From Ochrobactrum sp. RH2CCR150 (lineage in GTDB: Bacteria; Pseudomonadota; Alphaproteobacteria; Rhizobiales; Rhizobiaceae), in assembly GCA_014138095.1 (NCBI GenBank), contig JACGXE010000001.1, forward strand, positions 124,001-188,000: 64,000 nt of DNA, written 5' to 3'. Positions 39,322 through 47,850 of this stretch are shown piece after piece. The translations under genes and the position numbers were made by a program. Position 1 is the first letter of the stretch; the number at the start of each line of letters is the position of its first letter. The notes under the pieces are model-generated. The model had not been told where the DNA came from. It made no database searches and saw only the letters and a program-made list of their open reading frames with translations.

Positions 39322-40587
39322 ATGAAGATCAGAACCGCAATACTTGGAACCGTCATGGCAACCGCGCTTCTCGCGGGGTGTCAGGGCTCGTCCGTATCCG
39401 ACCTGAGCTTGCGCGCTGAAAAGCCGCTTCCCGAAAAGATCGTGACCAAGATGAAGGCGAAGGGCATGACCCGCACCTCGCCAATCACCGTGCGCATCTT
39501 CAAGGAAGAAGGCGTTCTCGAAGTCTGGAAACAGAAGAACAACGGCAAATACGACCAGATTGCCTCTTATGAGATCTGCAAATGGTCGGGCAAGCTTGGA
39601 CCGAAATATATCGAGGGTGACCGTCAGGCTCCGGAAGGTTTCTACACCGTCCATCCCGGGCAGATGAATCCGAAATCCAATTATTATCTCGCCTTCAACA
39701 TCGGTTTCCCCAACGCCTATGACCGCGCCAACGGGCGCACGGGCCAGAACCTGATGGTGCATGGCGCGTGCTCGTCATCGGGCTGCTATTCAATGACCGA
39801 TGAGAGCGTCTCTGAAATCTACGCTTTTGGACGCGACGCCTTCAAGGGCGGCCAGCGCGACTTCCAGATTCAGGCTTTCCCGTTCCGCATGACTGCGGCC
39901 AACATGGCCCGTTACAAGAGCGACCCGAATTACGGCTTCTGGAAAATGCTGAAGCAGGGTTACGACGCTTTCGAAGTGACCAAGGTTCCGCCGAAGGTGG
40001 ACGTTTGTGAAAAGCGCTACGTGTTCAACGTCGCGTCGCCGGACGGCCAGCCTCTTTCGGCTGCGGATGCCTGCCCGCCATCGGCCAACACCGATGCGAT
40101 GTCGACGGCCTATACGTCGTATGAAAAGACCTTCCAGAGCGCCTTCAGCGCGTCGCAGAAGGCTCCTGCTCCGTCGATCCAGGGCCTGACCGAAGCCAAG
40201 CTCGTTTCGGCCTGGAGCGCTGCACGCGCACGCGGCGAAAAGGTAACGCGTGAACCGCCTTCGCTCACGCCGACTTCAGCTGAAAAGGCTGGTGCACCAG
40301 ATATTCGTCCTGTCACGCCGGCTCTATCCCAGCCGACGGCTACTGCAATTGCGGCAACGCCAGCACCGACTGCAACGGCTCCGATCGCGGCTCCCGCTGC
40401 TGTTCCAGCCATTCCGGCGCAATCACCCTCGACCGCTTCGGTGCCGACGCCGCAGCAGAATCCGGCAATACCTGCCGACGTTTCGCCGGTCACCACCGGA
40501 AGCACGGTTGCCCAGAATATCGATCAGCCAGCACCTGTGGCTGCACCGGAAGCGAAAAAGCCATGGTGGAAGATCGTCGGCAACTGA
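39322..40587 (+). CDS. L,D-transpeptidase (YkuD-fold) lipoprotein, YafK-like
   Basis: L,D-transpeptidases form or cut 3-3 peptidoglycan links or attach proteins to the wall. The 421-residue product has a lipobox (ATALLAGC, Cys20), so it should be membrane-anchored in the periplasm. The YkuD-like domain spans about 55-200 with the active-site motif MVHGACSSSGCYSM (His147, Cys155), and its surroundings resemble E. coli YafK. The last 150 residues are Ala/Pro/Thr-rich and of low complexity, ending KKPWWKIVGN; this tail may span peptidoglycan. The tusA-like gene starts inside its 3' end, a 25-base overlap. Confidence 0.87.
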   Translation: MKIRTAILGTVMATALLAGCQGSSVSDLSLRAEKPLPEKIVTKMKAKGMTRTSPITVRIFKEEGVLEVWKQKNNGKYDQIASYEICKWSGKLGPKYIEGDRQAPEGFYTVHPGQMNPKSNYYLAFNIGFPNAYDRANGRTGQNLMVHGACSSSGCYSMTDESVSEIYAFGRDAFKGGQRDFQIQAFPFRMTAANMARYKSDPNYGFWKMLKQGYDAFEVTKVPPKVDVCEKRYVFNVASPDGQPLSAADACPPSANTDAMSTAYTSYEKTFQSAFSASQKAPAPSIQGLTEAKLVSAWSAARARGEKVTREPPSLTPTSAEKAGAPDIRPVTPALSQPTATAIAATPAPTATAPIAAPAAVPAIPAQSPSTASVPTPQQNPAIPADVSPVTTGSTVAQNIDQPAPVAAPEAKKPWWKIVGN

Positions 40588-40823
40588 CCCCCGCCGAGGC
40601 GCAGATTCCCGTTTATGACCTGAGGGGGCTGAAATGCCCCCTTCCGGTTTTGAAAACCCGTCATCGTCTAGAGAAAATGCCGAGTGGCGCGCAGCTTTGG
40701 GTGGAGGCGACCGACCCACTTTCCGGTATCGATCTTCCGCATTTTTGCGCACAGGAAGGCCACGCGCTCATTGAACATGAGCGCAGTGAAACCGTGCAAC
40801 GTTTCCTGATTCGAAAGAAATAA
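40563..40823 (+). CDS. TusA-family sulfur carrier protein
   Basis: TusA-like proteins carry sulfur as a persulfide on a conserved cysteine, for tRNA thiolation, molybdenum cofactor or sulfur trafficking. The 86-residue protein has the family motif LRGLKCPLPVLKTRHRL with the Cys-Pro-x-Pro signature and the C-terminal beta-alpha element (LWVEATDPLSGIDLPHFCAQEGHALI). It overlaps the end of the L,D-transpeptidase gene by 25 bases in another frame, so it must be translated from that message. The specific partner cannot be told. Confidence 0.87.
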   Translation: MVEDRRQLTPAEAQIPVYDLRGLKCPLPVLKTRHRLEKMPSGAQLWVEATDPLSGIDLPHFCAQEGHALIEHERSETVQRFLIRKK

Positions 40824-40826
40824 AAC

Positions 40827-42017
40827 TCAATGCTTTGGTGAAAAGCCCGGAATTGCCAACGGATTTTCCATCAGCGCTGCACGGTCTGGCCGGTCAAGGC
40901 TCGGACGACCCAGAAACGCGTCGAATAGTTCCCGCACATAGCTTTCCGGCAGGTCCTTCACGATCATGACCAGAAGCGTCTGCTTCTCGCCCTGCGGCCA
41001 TTGCGGCAGGCGCGCTGGCGGATGGAAAATCTTCTGCACGCCGTGGATCACGACGGGACGTTCCGGGTCTTCAGCAATCTGCACGATGCCCTTGACGCGC
41101 AAAAGCTTCTCGCCATGCGTTGAACGCAAGAGATCAAGGAACATATCGAAGGTCGAAAGCGGAATAGGCGCATCGTGCCGCAACGAAAACGAGCGGATGG
41201 CATCGTCATGGTGGTGATGATGATGGTGATGATCGTGACCGTGGCTATGATCATGGTCGTGGTCGCAATCCGGGCCGCAAACATGGTCATGATCGTGCCC
41301 GTGATCATGGTGATGCGCATGGTCGTGATGGTGGTCATCATCCTCATAGGCTTCCGCCTTGAGCCAGCGCTGTACATCCGCCGTTTTGGTCTCAGGATTG
41401 TATAATCCGCACTCAAACAAAGCAGCAAAGCCGGTGCGCTCATCGCCTGCCGTCAGAATTTCGGCACCCGGATTAAGCGCTCTGAGACGCGCTTTCAGCG
41501 CCGCCAAACCTGCTTGCGCTTCGGGCAAATCCGACTTGGTCAGGATGATCCTGTCAGCCATCGCCGCCTGCTTCACCGCTTCCTCATGATTATCAAGCGT
41601 CGACATACCGTTGACAGCATCGACGGTCGTCAGCACGCCATCAAGACGGAAAGCCTGCATCAGCACGGGATGCCCCATGATCGAATGCAGGACAGGTGCT
41701 GGATCGGCAAGGCCGGTTGTTTCAATGATGACCCGCTTCAGCGCCTTGATGCGCCCGGTCTGCAAGCGGTCGATAAGATCGGCCAGTGTATCCACCAGTT
41801 CGCCGCGCACCGTGCAGCAAAGGCAACCGTCGGACAGCTCGATAACACCCTCACTGGCTTGTTCGACCAGCAGATGATCGATGCCCACCTCACCGAATTC
41901 ATTGATGATCACGGCGGTATCGCTCAAGGCCGGATCCTTCAGAAGCCGGTTGAGCAGCGTCGTCTTGCCCGAGCCCAGAAAGCCGGTCAACACGGAAACG
42001 GGAATAGGATTTGGCAT
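40827..42017 (-). CDS. COG0523/CobW-family GTPase, probable zinc metallochaperone
   Basis: COG0523 proteins use GTP to deliver metals, often zinc under limitation, to client enzymes. The 396-residue protein has the P-loop TGFLGSGKTT at residues 11-20, the metal-binding CxCC in DGCLCC (65-68), SKSDLPEAQAG-type G4 region (LTKSDLPEA) and a C-terminal CobW_C domain. Between them is an extreme His/Asp-rich stretch of about 45 residues (around 225-270) with DHVCGPDCDHDHDHS in its middle. This argues for zinc or nickel handling rather than the cobaltochelatase subunit role of true CobW. It converges with the tusA-like gene. The start ATG at 42017 replaces an in-frame GTG at 42026. Confidence 0.87.
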   Translation of the reverse strand: MPNPIPVSVLTGFLGSGKTTLLNRLLKDPALSDTAVIINEFGEVGIDHLLVEQASEGVIELSDGCLCCTVRGELVDTLADLIDRLQTGRIKALKRVIIETTGLADPAPVLHSIMGHPVLMQAFRLDGVLTTVDAVNGMSTLDNHEEAVKQAAMADRIILTKSDLPEAQAGLAALKARLRALNPGAEILTAGDERTGFAALFECGLYNPETKTADVQRWLKAEAYEDDDHHHDHAHHHDHGHDHDHVCGPDCDHDHDHSHGHDHHHHHHHHDDAIRSFSLRHDAPIPLSTFDMFLDLLRSTHGEKLLRVKGIVQIAEDPERPVVIHGVQKIFHPPARLPQWPQGEKQTLLVMIVKDLPESYVRELFDAFLGRPSLDRPDRAALMENPLAIPGFSPKH

Positions 42018-42101
42018 GGCAAACACTTCACACTTTGAGGGCGCGACACTTCAGGAGCACGATGAGTTGGGCTGACAATACCAGCCCAATGTCGTGGTGG
42101 A

Positions 42102-43217
42102 TCAGTTGATCGCGGTTGTTTTCACACCCGCTGCACGCTGCGGGCGCGGCATTGGCACAGGCACCTGCGAGATGTGGAGCTGGCTTGGCTTGGTGACCGG
42201 GCCCGGTTCGGAAACAAGTCCGACCTGCACGGCAACCGGATCGTGATCCATGGCGTGAATATAGGGCGAGTTGATCTTCAGCTTGCCTTCGACATCGCGA
42301 CCGTCCCAGCGATCGGCCATGGCCTGCTGGCTGCAGATCGCCTTGCGCATATCGACAGCCTCATTGAGATTGCCGCCTGCGGTTGGCCGCAGCGTTGCAA
42401 GCGTCGCACCGCCGGATGTGTTGTCACGGAAAGCATCGGTCATCATTTGCGCAGCCTGAACGGCACGCGTTTCCTGACGATCCGCGCCGAGCACGATGGC
42501 GAGAACGGTGCGACCATTACGGGTCGCGGAACCAGCCAGATTGAAGCCCGAAGCGCAGACGAAACCAGTCTTCATGCCATCGGCGCCGTCATAGCGGCCC
42601 AGCAGAATGTTGTAATTGGCCTGAACTTTCTTGCCCGCGCCCGGATCGATGGCCTCGGTCGAGAAATAATGCGCATATTGCGGGAATTCACGACGCAGCT
42701 GCACGGCGAGAACCGCCAGATCGCGCGCGGTCGTATAATTGTTCGGATCGTGAAGGCCGTTCGGGTTGGCGAAATGCGATCCGACCATGCCGAGACGCTG
42801 CGCTTCGGCATTCATGAGCTGAACGAAGCCCGCCTCGCTGCCGCCGACAGCTTCGCCCACGGCGACTGCAACGTCATTGGCGGATTTGACGAGCATGATC
42901 TTCAACGCGGTATCGAGCGTCATCACGGAGCCCGGCTTATAGCCCATCTTGCTCGGCGGCTCCTTGGCGGCGCGAACCGTCATCGGTACCGGAGATTCAA
43001 GTGTCATACGACCGGACTGAAGCGCGCGAAACGTGACATAGGTTGTCATCAGCTTGGTGAGCGAAGCCGGATACCAACGCTGGAACGCATCCTGCTGGGC
43101 GTAAACCTTGCCGGTTGCCACATCGACGGCGATTGACGGATTGGCCAGTGCCGCTCCCATCGCCGTGCCAGTCATTGCTGCGGCAGCAACCAGGATTTTC
43201 AACGACTTCGACAACAT
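42102..43217 (-). CDS. D-alanyl-D-alanine carboxypeptidase (PBP5/6 family)
   Basis: These low-molecular-weight penicillin-binding proteins trim the terminal D-Ala from peptidoglycan pentapeptides in the periplasm. The 371-residue protein has a signal peptide (MLSKSLKILVAAAAMTGTAMGAALA) and the three motifs of the serine transferase fold: SxxK at Ser52-Lys55 (PASLTKLMTTY), SAN at 112-114 and KTG at 216-218. The region after 275 has a Pro-rich, short C-terminal part rather than a full PBP5 C domain and amphipathic anchor. The start at 43217 is chosen because the signal peptide begins there; an upstream in-frame ATG at 43283 adds 22 residues. Confidence 0.9.
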   Translation of the reverse strand: MLSKSLKILVAAAAMTGTAMGAALANPSIAVDVATGKVYAQQDAFQRWYPASLTKLMTTYVTFRALQSGRMTLESPVPMTVRAAKEPPSKMGYKPGSVMTLDTALKIMLVKSANDVAVAVGEAVGGSEAGFVQLMNAEAQRLGMVGSHFANPNGLHDPNNYTTARDLAVLAVQLRREFPQYAHYFSTEAIDPGAGKKVQANYNILLGRYDGADGMKTGFVCASGFNLAGSATRNGRTVLAIVLGADRQETRAVQAAQMMTDAFRDNTSGGATLATLRPTAGGNLNEAVDMRKAICSQQAMADRWDGRDVEGKLKINSPYIHAMDHDPVAVQVGLVSEPGPVTKPSQLHISQVPVPMPRPQRAAGVKTTAIN

Positions 43218-43449
43218 TGCGCAGTTCCAATCAATAATGGCCCGCAATTTCTGCGGGTCTCCGTTTGCACGGTCCAATTCCATGGTTCCAAATCGCCATC
43301 AGGACGACACACGACACTTTCGGTCATATAAGGAGGATTTGCGTTGCTCTTATCTATGCCATGTGGCGAGGAAAAGGCAAACAGGGATTGCCGGATTTCA
43401 CCGAAACGTCATATCCTGTTTCCTTCAAATCACACCTACCCATGCCACA

Positions 43450-43468
43450 TTGGGCCATGTTGGCCCAA
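43450..43468. promoter_or_regulatory. inverted repeat before the M20 amidohydrolase
   Basis: TTGGGCCA and TGGCCCAA form a perfect 8-bp inverted repeat with a TGT spacer, 35 bp before the start codon. The placement fits an operator or an mRNA hairpin; the regulator is unknown. Confidence 0.45.
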
Positions 43469-43502
43469 GCCCATACAGACCCAATACGGGAGCCTCTCCG
43501 AA

Positions 43503-44666
43503 ATGCCAGTGCTTAATCGTGCCGTAGAAACGCAGGCGGAAATCGCCGCCTGGCGACGTCAGCTACACCAGAATCCTGAACTGCTCTACGATGTGCACGA
43601 CACCGCGAAATTCGTCGCGGAAAAGCTGAAAGCCTTCGGCTGCGACCATGTGGAAACCGGCGTTGGACGCTCCGGCGTGGTCGGCATCATCAAGGGCCGC
43701 CACGGCGACGGCCCGGCAATCGGCCTGCGCGCCGACATGGACGCACTACCAATCACCGAAACAAGCGGTGTCGAATGGGCGTCTCGCAACCCCGGCAAGG
43801 CGCATTCCTGCGGCCATGACGGGCACACCTCCATGCTGCTGGGCGCTGCGCAATATCTGAGCGAAACCCGCAATTTCCGCGGCTCGGTCGCGCTGCTCTT
43901 CCAGCCCGCCGAAGAAGGTGGCGCTGGCGGCCTTGCCATGGTCGAAGACGGTGTCATGGATCGCTTCGGCATTTCGGAAGTCTATGGCGTGCATAATATG
44001 CCGGGTCTGCCGGTCGGCCAGTTTGCCATGTGCAAGGGACCGATCATGGCTGCGACGGACGAATTCGATCTCTTCGTCAGCGGACGGGGCGGTCATGCAG
44101 CGCAGCCGCACCGCACCATCGATCCGATCCTGGCCGGTTCGCAGCTGATGGTGGCTTTGCAGGGCATCGTTTCGCGCAATACCGATCCACTGGATTCGCT
44201 CGTCATCTCGGTCACGAAGTTTATCGCGGGCGAGGCTTACAATGTGATCCCGGAAAAGGCCACGCTATCGGGCACCGTCCGCACGCTGCAAAAGGAAACG
44301 CGCGCTTTCGCTGAACGCCGCATCCGCGACGTGGCCGCTGGCATCGCCACCGTCACGGGCGCAGAGATTACCGTGCGCTACAAGAACAACTATCCGGTGA
44401 CCTTCAATCACGATGCGCAGACGGAATTTGCCGAGCGCATCGCCACCGGCGTTGCAGGCGAAGGCAAGGTCAATGGCAATGTCGAGCCGATGATGGCGGC
44501 GGAGGATTTCTCCTACATGCTGGAGGCCCGCCCCGGCGCTTATATCTTCATCGGCAATGGCGATACGCCGGGCCTGCATCATCCCGCCTACGATTTCAAC
44601 GACGACGCCATTCCCTATGGCGTCAGCTATTTCGTAGCCGTAGCCGAAACGGCGCTCGCCGCCTGA
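43503..44666 (+). CDS. M20-family amidohydrolase (hippurate/N-acyl amino acid hydrolase-like)
   Basis: This family of binuclear metalloenzymes cleaves N-acyl amino acids, indole-acetyl-amino acids or similar amides. The 387-residue protein has LRADMDALPITE, the metal ligand motif HSCGHDGHTSMLL (Cys103, His105), FQPAEEGGAGG with the catalytic Glu137 and metal Glu138, VYGVHNMPGLPVGQF and the dimerisation domain FDLFVSGRGGHAAQPH. The ATG at 43503 (MPVLNRAVETQ) is chosen because conservation begins there; the frame stays open to 43344. It diverges from the carboxypeptidase gene across about 285 bp. The substrate is not inferable. Confidence 0.87.
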   Translation: MPVLNRAVETQAEIAAWRRQLHQNPELLYDVHDTAKFVAEKLKAFGCDHVETGVGRSGVVGIIKGRHGDGPAIGLRADMDALPITETSGVEWASRNPGKAHSCGHDGHTSMLLGAAQYLSETRNFRGSVALLFQPAEEGGAGGLAMVEDGVMDRFGISEVYGVHNMPGLPVGQFAMCKGPIMAATDEFDLFVSGRGGHAAQPHRTIDPILAGSQLMVALQGIVSRNTDPLDSLVISVTKFIAGEAYNVIPEKATLSGTVRTLQKETRAFAERRIRDVAAGIATVTGAEITVRYKNNYPVTFNHDAQTEFAERIATGVAGEGKVNGNVEPMMAAEDFSYMLEARPGAYIFIGNGDTPGLHHPAYDFNDDAIPYGVSYFVAVAETALAA

Positions 44667-44696
44667 TCTCTACCGGCACCCAAGAAAATCCGCCTA

Positions 44697-44713
44697 CCCC
44701 GCTTTTTGCGGGG
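44697..44713 (+). terminator. weak hairpin after the amidohydrolase
   Basis: CCCCGC and GCGGGG pair around a TTTTT loop. There is no T tract after the stem, so termination efficiency is doubtful. It lies about 30 bp after the amidohydrolase stop and 85 bp before the tRNA. Confidence 0.45.
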
Positions 44714-44798
44714 TTGGCTACCGCCATGAAACCCAGTATGTGTCGGAAACATCCGAACATGCTGGCATCGCTGGCAAAGGCGGATGGCTCTAACGGTC

Positions 44799-44875
44799 GG
44801 TCCCGTAGCTCAGTAGGATAGAGCGACAGATTCCTAATCTGTAGGCCACTGGTTCGAATCCAGTCGGGATCACCA
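44799..44875 (+). tRNA. tRNA-Arg, anticodon CCT
   Basis: A complete cloverleaf of 77 bases can be drawn. The acceptor stem is GGTCCCG / CGGGATC, the D arm GCTC-AGTAGGATA-GAGC, the anticodon arm ACAGA-TTCCTAA-TCTGT with anticodon CCT (reads AGG), the variable loop AGGCC and the T arm ACTGG-TTCGAAT-CCAGT. The CCA end is encoded. The gene stands at the left border of the accessory-looking stretch, and the SDR gene on the other strand ends only eight bases after it. Confidence 0.96.
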
Positions 44876-44883
44876 CTTAAAAC

Positions 44884-45648
44884 TTACCTGTCATAAGGCC
44901 AGTTGGCCTGCGAGAAGACGCCGCCATCGACCCAGAGCGTCTGTCCCGTCACAAAGCGTGCGGCCTCGGACGCAAAAAACAGCACCGGCCCAGCCAGATC
45001 CTCGACGCTACCGACCCGCCGCAATGGCGTGACCTTGGCCCAGGTGCCTGCATAGTCAGGCTGTTCCAGCGCCGTGCGATCATTAAGAATTGCGCCGGGG
45101 GCCACACAATTCACCCGAATTCCGTGCGGTCCAAGTTCCACCGCCGACACTTTGGTGAACTGTTCGATGCCGCCCTTGGAGGCCGTGTAGGAAACGAGCT
45201 TCGGGAAAGCGAGCTTGTTGCAGCCCGAACCGATATTGATGATTGCACCGCTCTTGTCGGCATCCACCATCCGCTTGGCTGCTGCCTGCGTATTGAGGAA
45301 GCACCCTTTCAGATTGGTGCGGATGACATCATCCCACTCGTCTTCGCCAAGCTCCAGCAGCGAACTCCATGTCTGGATACCGGCATTATTGACCAGCACG
45401 TCGGGCGCATCGCCGAACCAGCTGCATGCTTCATCGAAGAAGGCATCGACTTCCGCCCCAACGCCAACATCACAGGCAAGCCCAAGCGCCTGACCGCCGC
45501 CCGCTTCAATCGCCTCGACCAGCGATTGGGCCGCGTCGTCCTCGTCCTTGTAGCTGAAAGCAACCGCATAGCCCGCCTCGGCAAAGGCCGTAACCAGATG
45601 CCTGCCGATCCCCGTGCTGCCGCCTGTGATGACTGCGAATTCGCTCAT
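44884..45648 (-). CDS. SDR-family NAD(P)-dependent oxidoreductase
   Basis: This 254-residue classical short-chain dehydrogenase has the cofactor motif TGGSTGIGRHLV, NNAGIQ near residue 85, the catalytic Ser in INIGSGCNKL, YTASK as the YxxxK pair, and the closing WVDGGVFSQ. The first acidic residues after beta-2 (YKDEDD) suggest NAD preference, weakly. It is most like glucose-1-dehydrogenase/3-oxoacyl reductase types, and the substrate is open. GGAGGGAACGGC precedes the ATG at 45648. It ends next to the tRNA-Arg gene and is the first accessory-looking gene. Confidence 0.85.
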   Translation of the reverse strand: MSEFAVITGGSTGIGRHLVTAFAEAGYAVAFSYKDEDDAAQSLVEAIEAGGGQALGLACDVGVGAEVDAFFDEACSWFGDAPDVLVNNAGIQTWSSLLELGEDEWDDVIRTNLKGCFLNTQAAAKRMVDADKSGAIINIGSGCNKLAFPKLVSYTASKGGIEQFTKVSAVELGPHGIRVNCVAPGAILNDRTALEQPDYAGTWAKVTPLRRVGSVEDLAGPVLFFASEAARFVTGQTLWVDGGVFSQANWPYDR

Positions 45649-45755
45649 GCCGTTCCCTCCCTGAAGCATTTTCGGAAACGAACTTAATCGGTTTTCGCCG
45701 GTGGTAAACTGGCAGAAAAGAAAATATCGTCCACGGAAGCTGAATGGAGTGAAAA

Positions 45756-46196
45756 ATGAATCCGGACATCAAGGAAGCCAACGGCGCATGCCACTGCGGA
45801 ACGGTGCGTTTTCGCGTAAAACTGTCCGACGGCCTGCATAGCGCGCGCCGCTGCGACTGCTCCTATTGCCGGATGCGTGGAGCAGTCGTCGTGTCAGCAG
45901 AACTTGGCGGGCTGGAAATCCTGCAAGGGGAAGACGCGCTCACCCTCTACACATTCAATACCGGCGTCGCGAAGCATTTCTTCTGCTCCAGATGCGGGAT
46001 CTATACGCACCACCAGCGCCGCTCCAATCCACGCCAGTTTGGCGTGAATGCGGCTTGTCTGGAAGGCGTTTCGCCTTTCGACTTCAAGGTTATCCCGGTC
46101 AATGACGGCGTCAATCACCCCTCCGACAATCCGAACCACAAGGGTTCAGATGTCGTAGGCTATCTGCGCTTTGAACCGGCGGACGGAGCAGATTAA
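45756..46196 (+). CDS. GFA-family (glutathione-dependent formaldehyde-activating-like) protein
   Basis: GFA (PF04828) proteins bind two zinc ions through conserved cysteines; the formaldehyde-glutathione activity of the founding member is not general. The 146-residue protein has GACHCGTVRFRV, RRCDCSYCRMRGAVV and FFCSRCGIYTHHQRR, giving the expected zinc ligands. The C-terminal FDFKVIPVNDGVNHP closes the fold. TGGAGTGAAAA precedes the ATG. Its stop overlaps, on the other strand, the stop of the GMC oxidoreductase gene by four bases. It is the only plus-strand gene between the tRNA and the LacI operator region. Confidence 0.85.
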   Translation: MNPDIKEANGACHCGTVRFRVKLSDGLHSARRCDCSYCRMRGAVVVSAELGGLEILQGEDALTLYTFNTGVAKHFFCSRCGIYTHHQRRSNPRQFGVNAACLEGVSPFDFKVIPVNDGVNHPSDNPNHKGSDVVGYLRFEPADGAD

Positions 46197-47830
46197 ACCC
46201 TTGCACGCGGCTTCTGTTCGTTTTTCTCCCAGGAGAAAACCGTTGGCGGCAGCGGATCGCGCCCGCGAATAATATCCGATCCCTTTTCGCCGACCATGAT
46301 TGTCGGCGCATTGGTGTTGCAGGACGGCACGCGCGGCATGATCGAGCTGTCGCAGACACGCAAGCCCTCCAGACCGCGAACCCTCAGTTCCAGATCGACC
46401 ACGGCGGAAGCATCGGCGCCCATCTTGCAGGTGCCGACCGGATGATGATCGGTCTTGGCGTTGGCGCAGGCATAGTCGAACAGATCATCGTCCGTGACCA
46501 CTTTCGGCCCCGGCAGCCGTTCGGCCATGACAAAGGGCTTCAATGCTTCCTGCTGCAGGATTTCGCGGGCGATCTTCAGCCCTTCCAGTGACATCTTCAG
46601 ATCGTGTGGATCGCTCCAGTAATTGGGGTCGATCAGCGGGGCCGCAGCCGGATCACTGGACGCCAGACGCACCGTGCCACGCGAGCGCGGATGCAGATAG
46701 GCGGAATTGAGCGTCACGCCCGCATTCTTCAGCTTCTCGACGCCTGCTTCAATTCCCGAACCAAGCCCCAGATGGAACTGGATATCCGGCGACCGGGCCT
46801 CCGGATCGGCGTACCAGAAGCCGCCCGTCTCAAACAGGCTCGACGCCACCGGACCGGAACGCAGCAGGATATATTGCAGGCCTGCGCCAAGCGTACGGTG
46901 CAGCTTTGCCACGCCGTCATAGGTGTGATCGCCAGTGCATTCGCTGATCACGAACAGATCGAGATGATCCTGCAAGTTTGAGCCGACGCCCGGCAGATCG
47001 TGTTTCACGGCCACACCTGTCTGCTTGAGATGATCGGCTGGTCCGATCCCCGATTGCAGCAGAAGCTTCGGTGAGCCAATCGCGCCCGATGACAGGATCA
47101 CCTCCCGCGATGCGCGCAGCACCTCGCCACTCATCAACGCCACGCCGGTGGCGCGCGTCTTCTCCAGCACGATGTTGCGTACCGGCGCATTGATCCTGAC
47201 CGTCAGGTTTCGGCGGTCCTTGATCGATGCGAGATAGGCAAGCGAGGCGGAAGAGCGACGGCGGTTGCGCTGGGTGAGCTGATAGAAGCCGACACCTGCC
47301 TGTTCGCGACCGTTGAAATCCGAATTGTAGGGAAGCCCAAGCTCCTGCCCCGCGCGGATATAGGCATCGCAGATCGGTAGCGGCGCGGACGGCATGGAAA
47401 CGCCCAGCGGCCCACCATAGGAATGATAGTCATCGTTGAAGCGCTGATTGTCCTCAGCGCGTTTGAAATAGGGCAGCACGCTGCGGTAATCCCAACCGGT
47501 GCAGCCATCTTCATTGGCCCAAAGATCGTAATCGGCGGCATTACCGCGCGTATAAATCTGCGCATTGATGCTGGAACCGCCACCAATGACCTTGGCCTGC
47601 GTATAGCGCAGAACGCGATTTTTCATGTGCTTCTGCGGGACAGTCTCCCAGCCCCAGCTGGCGACACCCTTGGTCATTTTGGCAAAGCCCGCAGGCATAT
47701 GGAACAGCGGGTTCCAGTCGCTGCCACCAGCCTCCAGCAGCAACACTTTCACCGAAGCATCTTCGCTCAAACGATTGGCGAGAACACAACCGGCAGGCCC
47801 GCCGCCAACGATGATATAATCGTAATTCAT
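46193..47830 (-). CDS. GMC-family FAD oxidoreductase (choline dehydrogenase-like)
   Basis: GMC enzymes oxidise alcohols with FAD. The 545-residue protein has the FAD fold DYIIVGGGPAGCVLANRLSE, the signature GGGSSINAQIYTRG, SSGAIGSPKLLLQSGIGP, and the C-terminal catalytic His in KTDHHPVGTCKMG plus the second catalytic region SCNTNAPTIMVGEKGSD. It is closest in type to BetA/AlkJ-like alcohol dehydrogenases, but no betaine genes lie nearby, so choline is unlikely. The start at 47830 (MNYDYI) is set by the FAD motif. It is the last gene of the LacI-controlled operon, 20 bp after the SDR gene. Confidence 0.86.
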   Translation of the reverse strand: MNYDYIIVGGGPAGCVLANRLSEDASVKVLLLEAGGSDWNPLFHMPAGFAKMTKGVASWGWETVPQKHMKNRVLRYTQAKVIGGGSSINAQIYTRGNAADYDLWANEDGCTGWDYRSVLPYFKRAEDNQRFNDDYHSYGGPLGVSMPSAPLPICDAYIRAGQELGLPYNSDFNGREQAGVGFYQLTQRNRRRSSASLAYLASIKDRRNLTVRINAPVRNIVLEKTRATGVALMSGEVLRASREVILSSGAIGSPKLLLQSGIGPADHLKQTGVAVKHDLPGVGSNLQDHLDLFVISECTGDHTYDGVAKLHRTLGAGLQYILLRSGPVASSLFETGGFWYADPEARSPDIQFHLGLGSGIEAGVEKLKNAGVTLNSAYLHPRSRGTVRLASSDPAAAPLIDPNYWSDPHDLKMSLEGLKIAREILQQEALKPFVMAERLPGPKVVTDDDLFDYACANAKTDHHPVGTCKMGADASAVVDLELRVRGLEGLRVCDSSIMPRVPSCNTNAPTIMVGEKGSDIIRGRDPLPPTVFSWEKNEQKPRARV

Positions 47831-47850
47831 TCGTTTCTCCTCCCGAGAAA

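Noticed and set aside
44697..44713. CCCCGC-TTTTT-GCGGGG as a firm terminator
   Set aside because: The stem is perfect, but no T tract follows, so it is reported only as a weak hairpin.
44846..44875. Possible integration site at the 3' end of tRNA-Arg(CCT)
   Set aside because: I looked for a second copy of the tRNA 3' end between 44876 and 62190 and saw none, and there is no integrase. The accessory block may be older or rearranged by other means.
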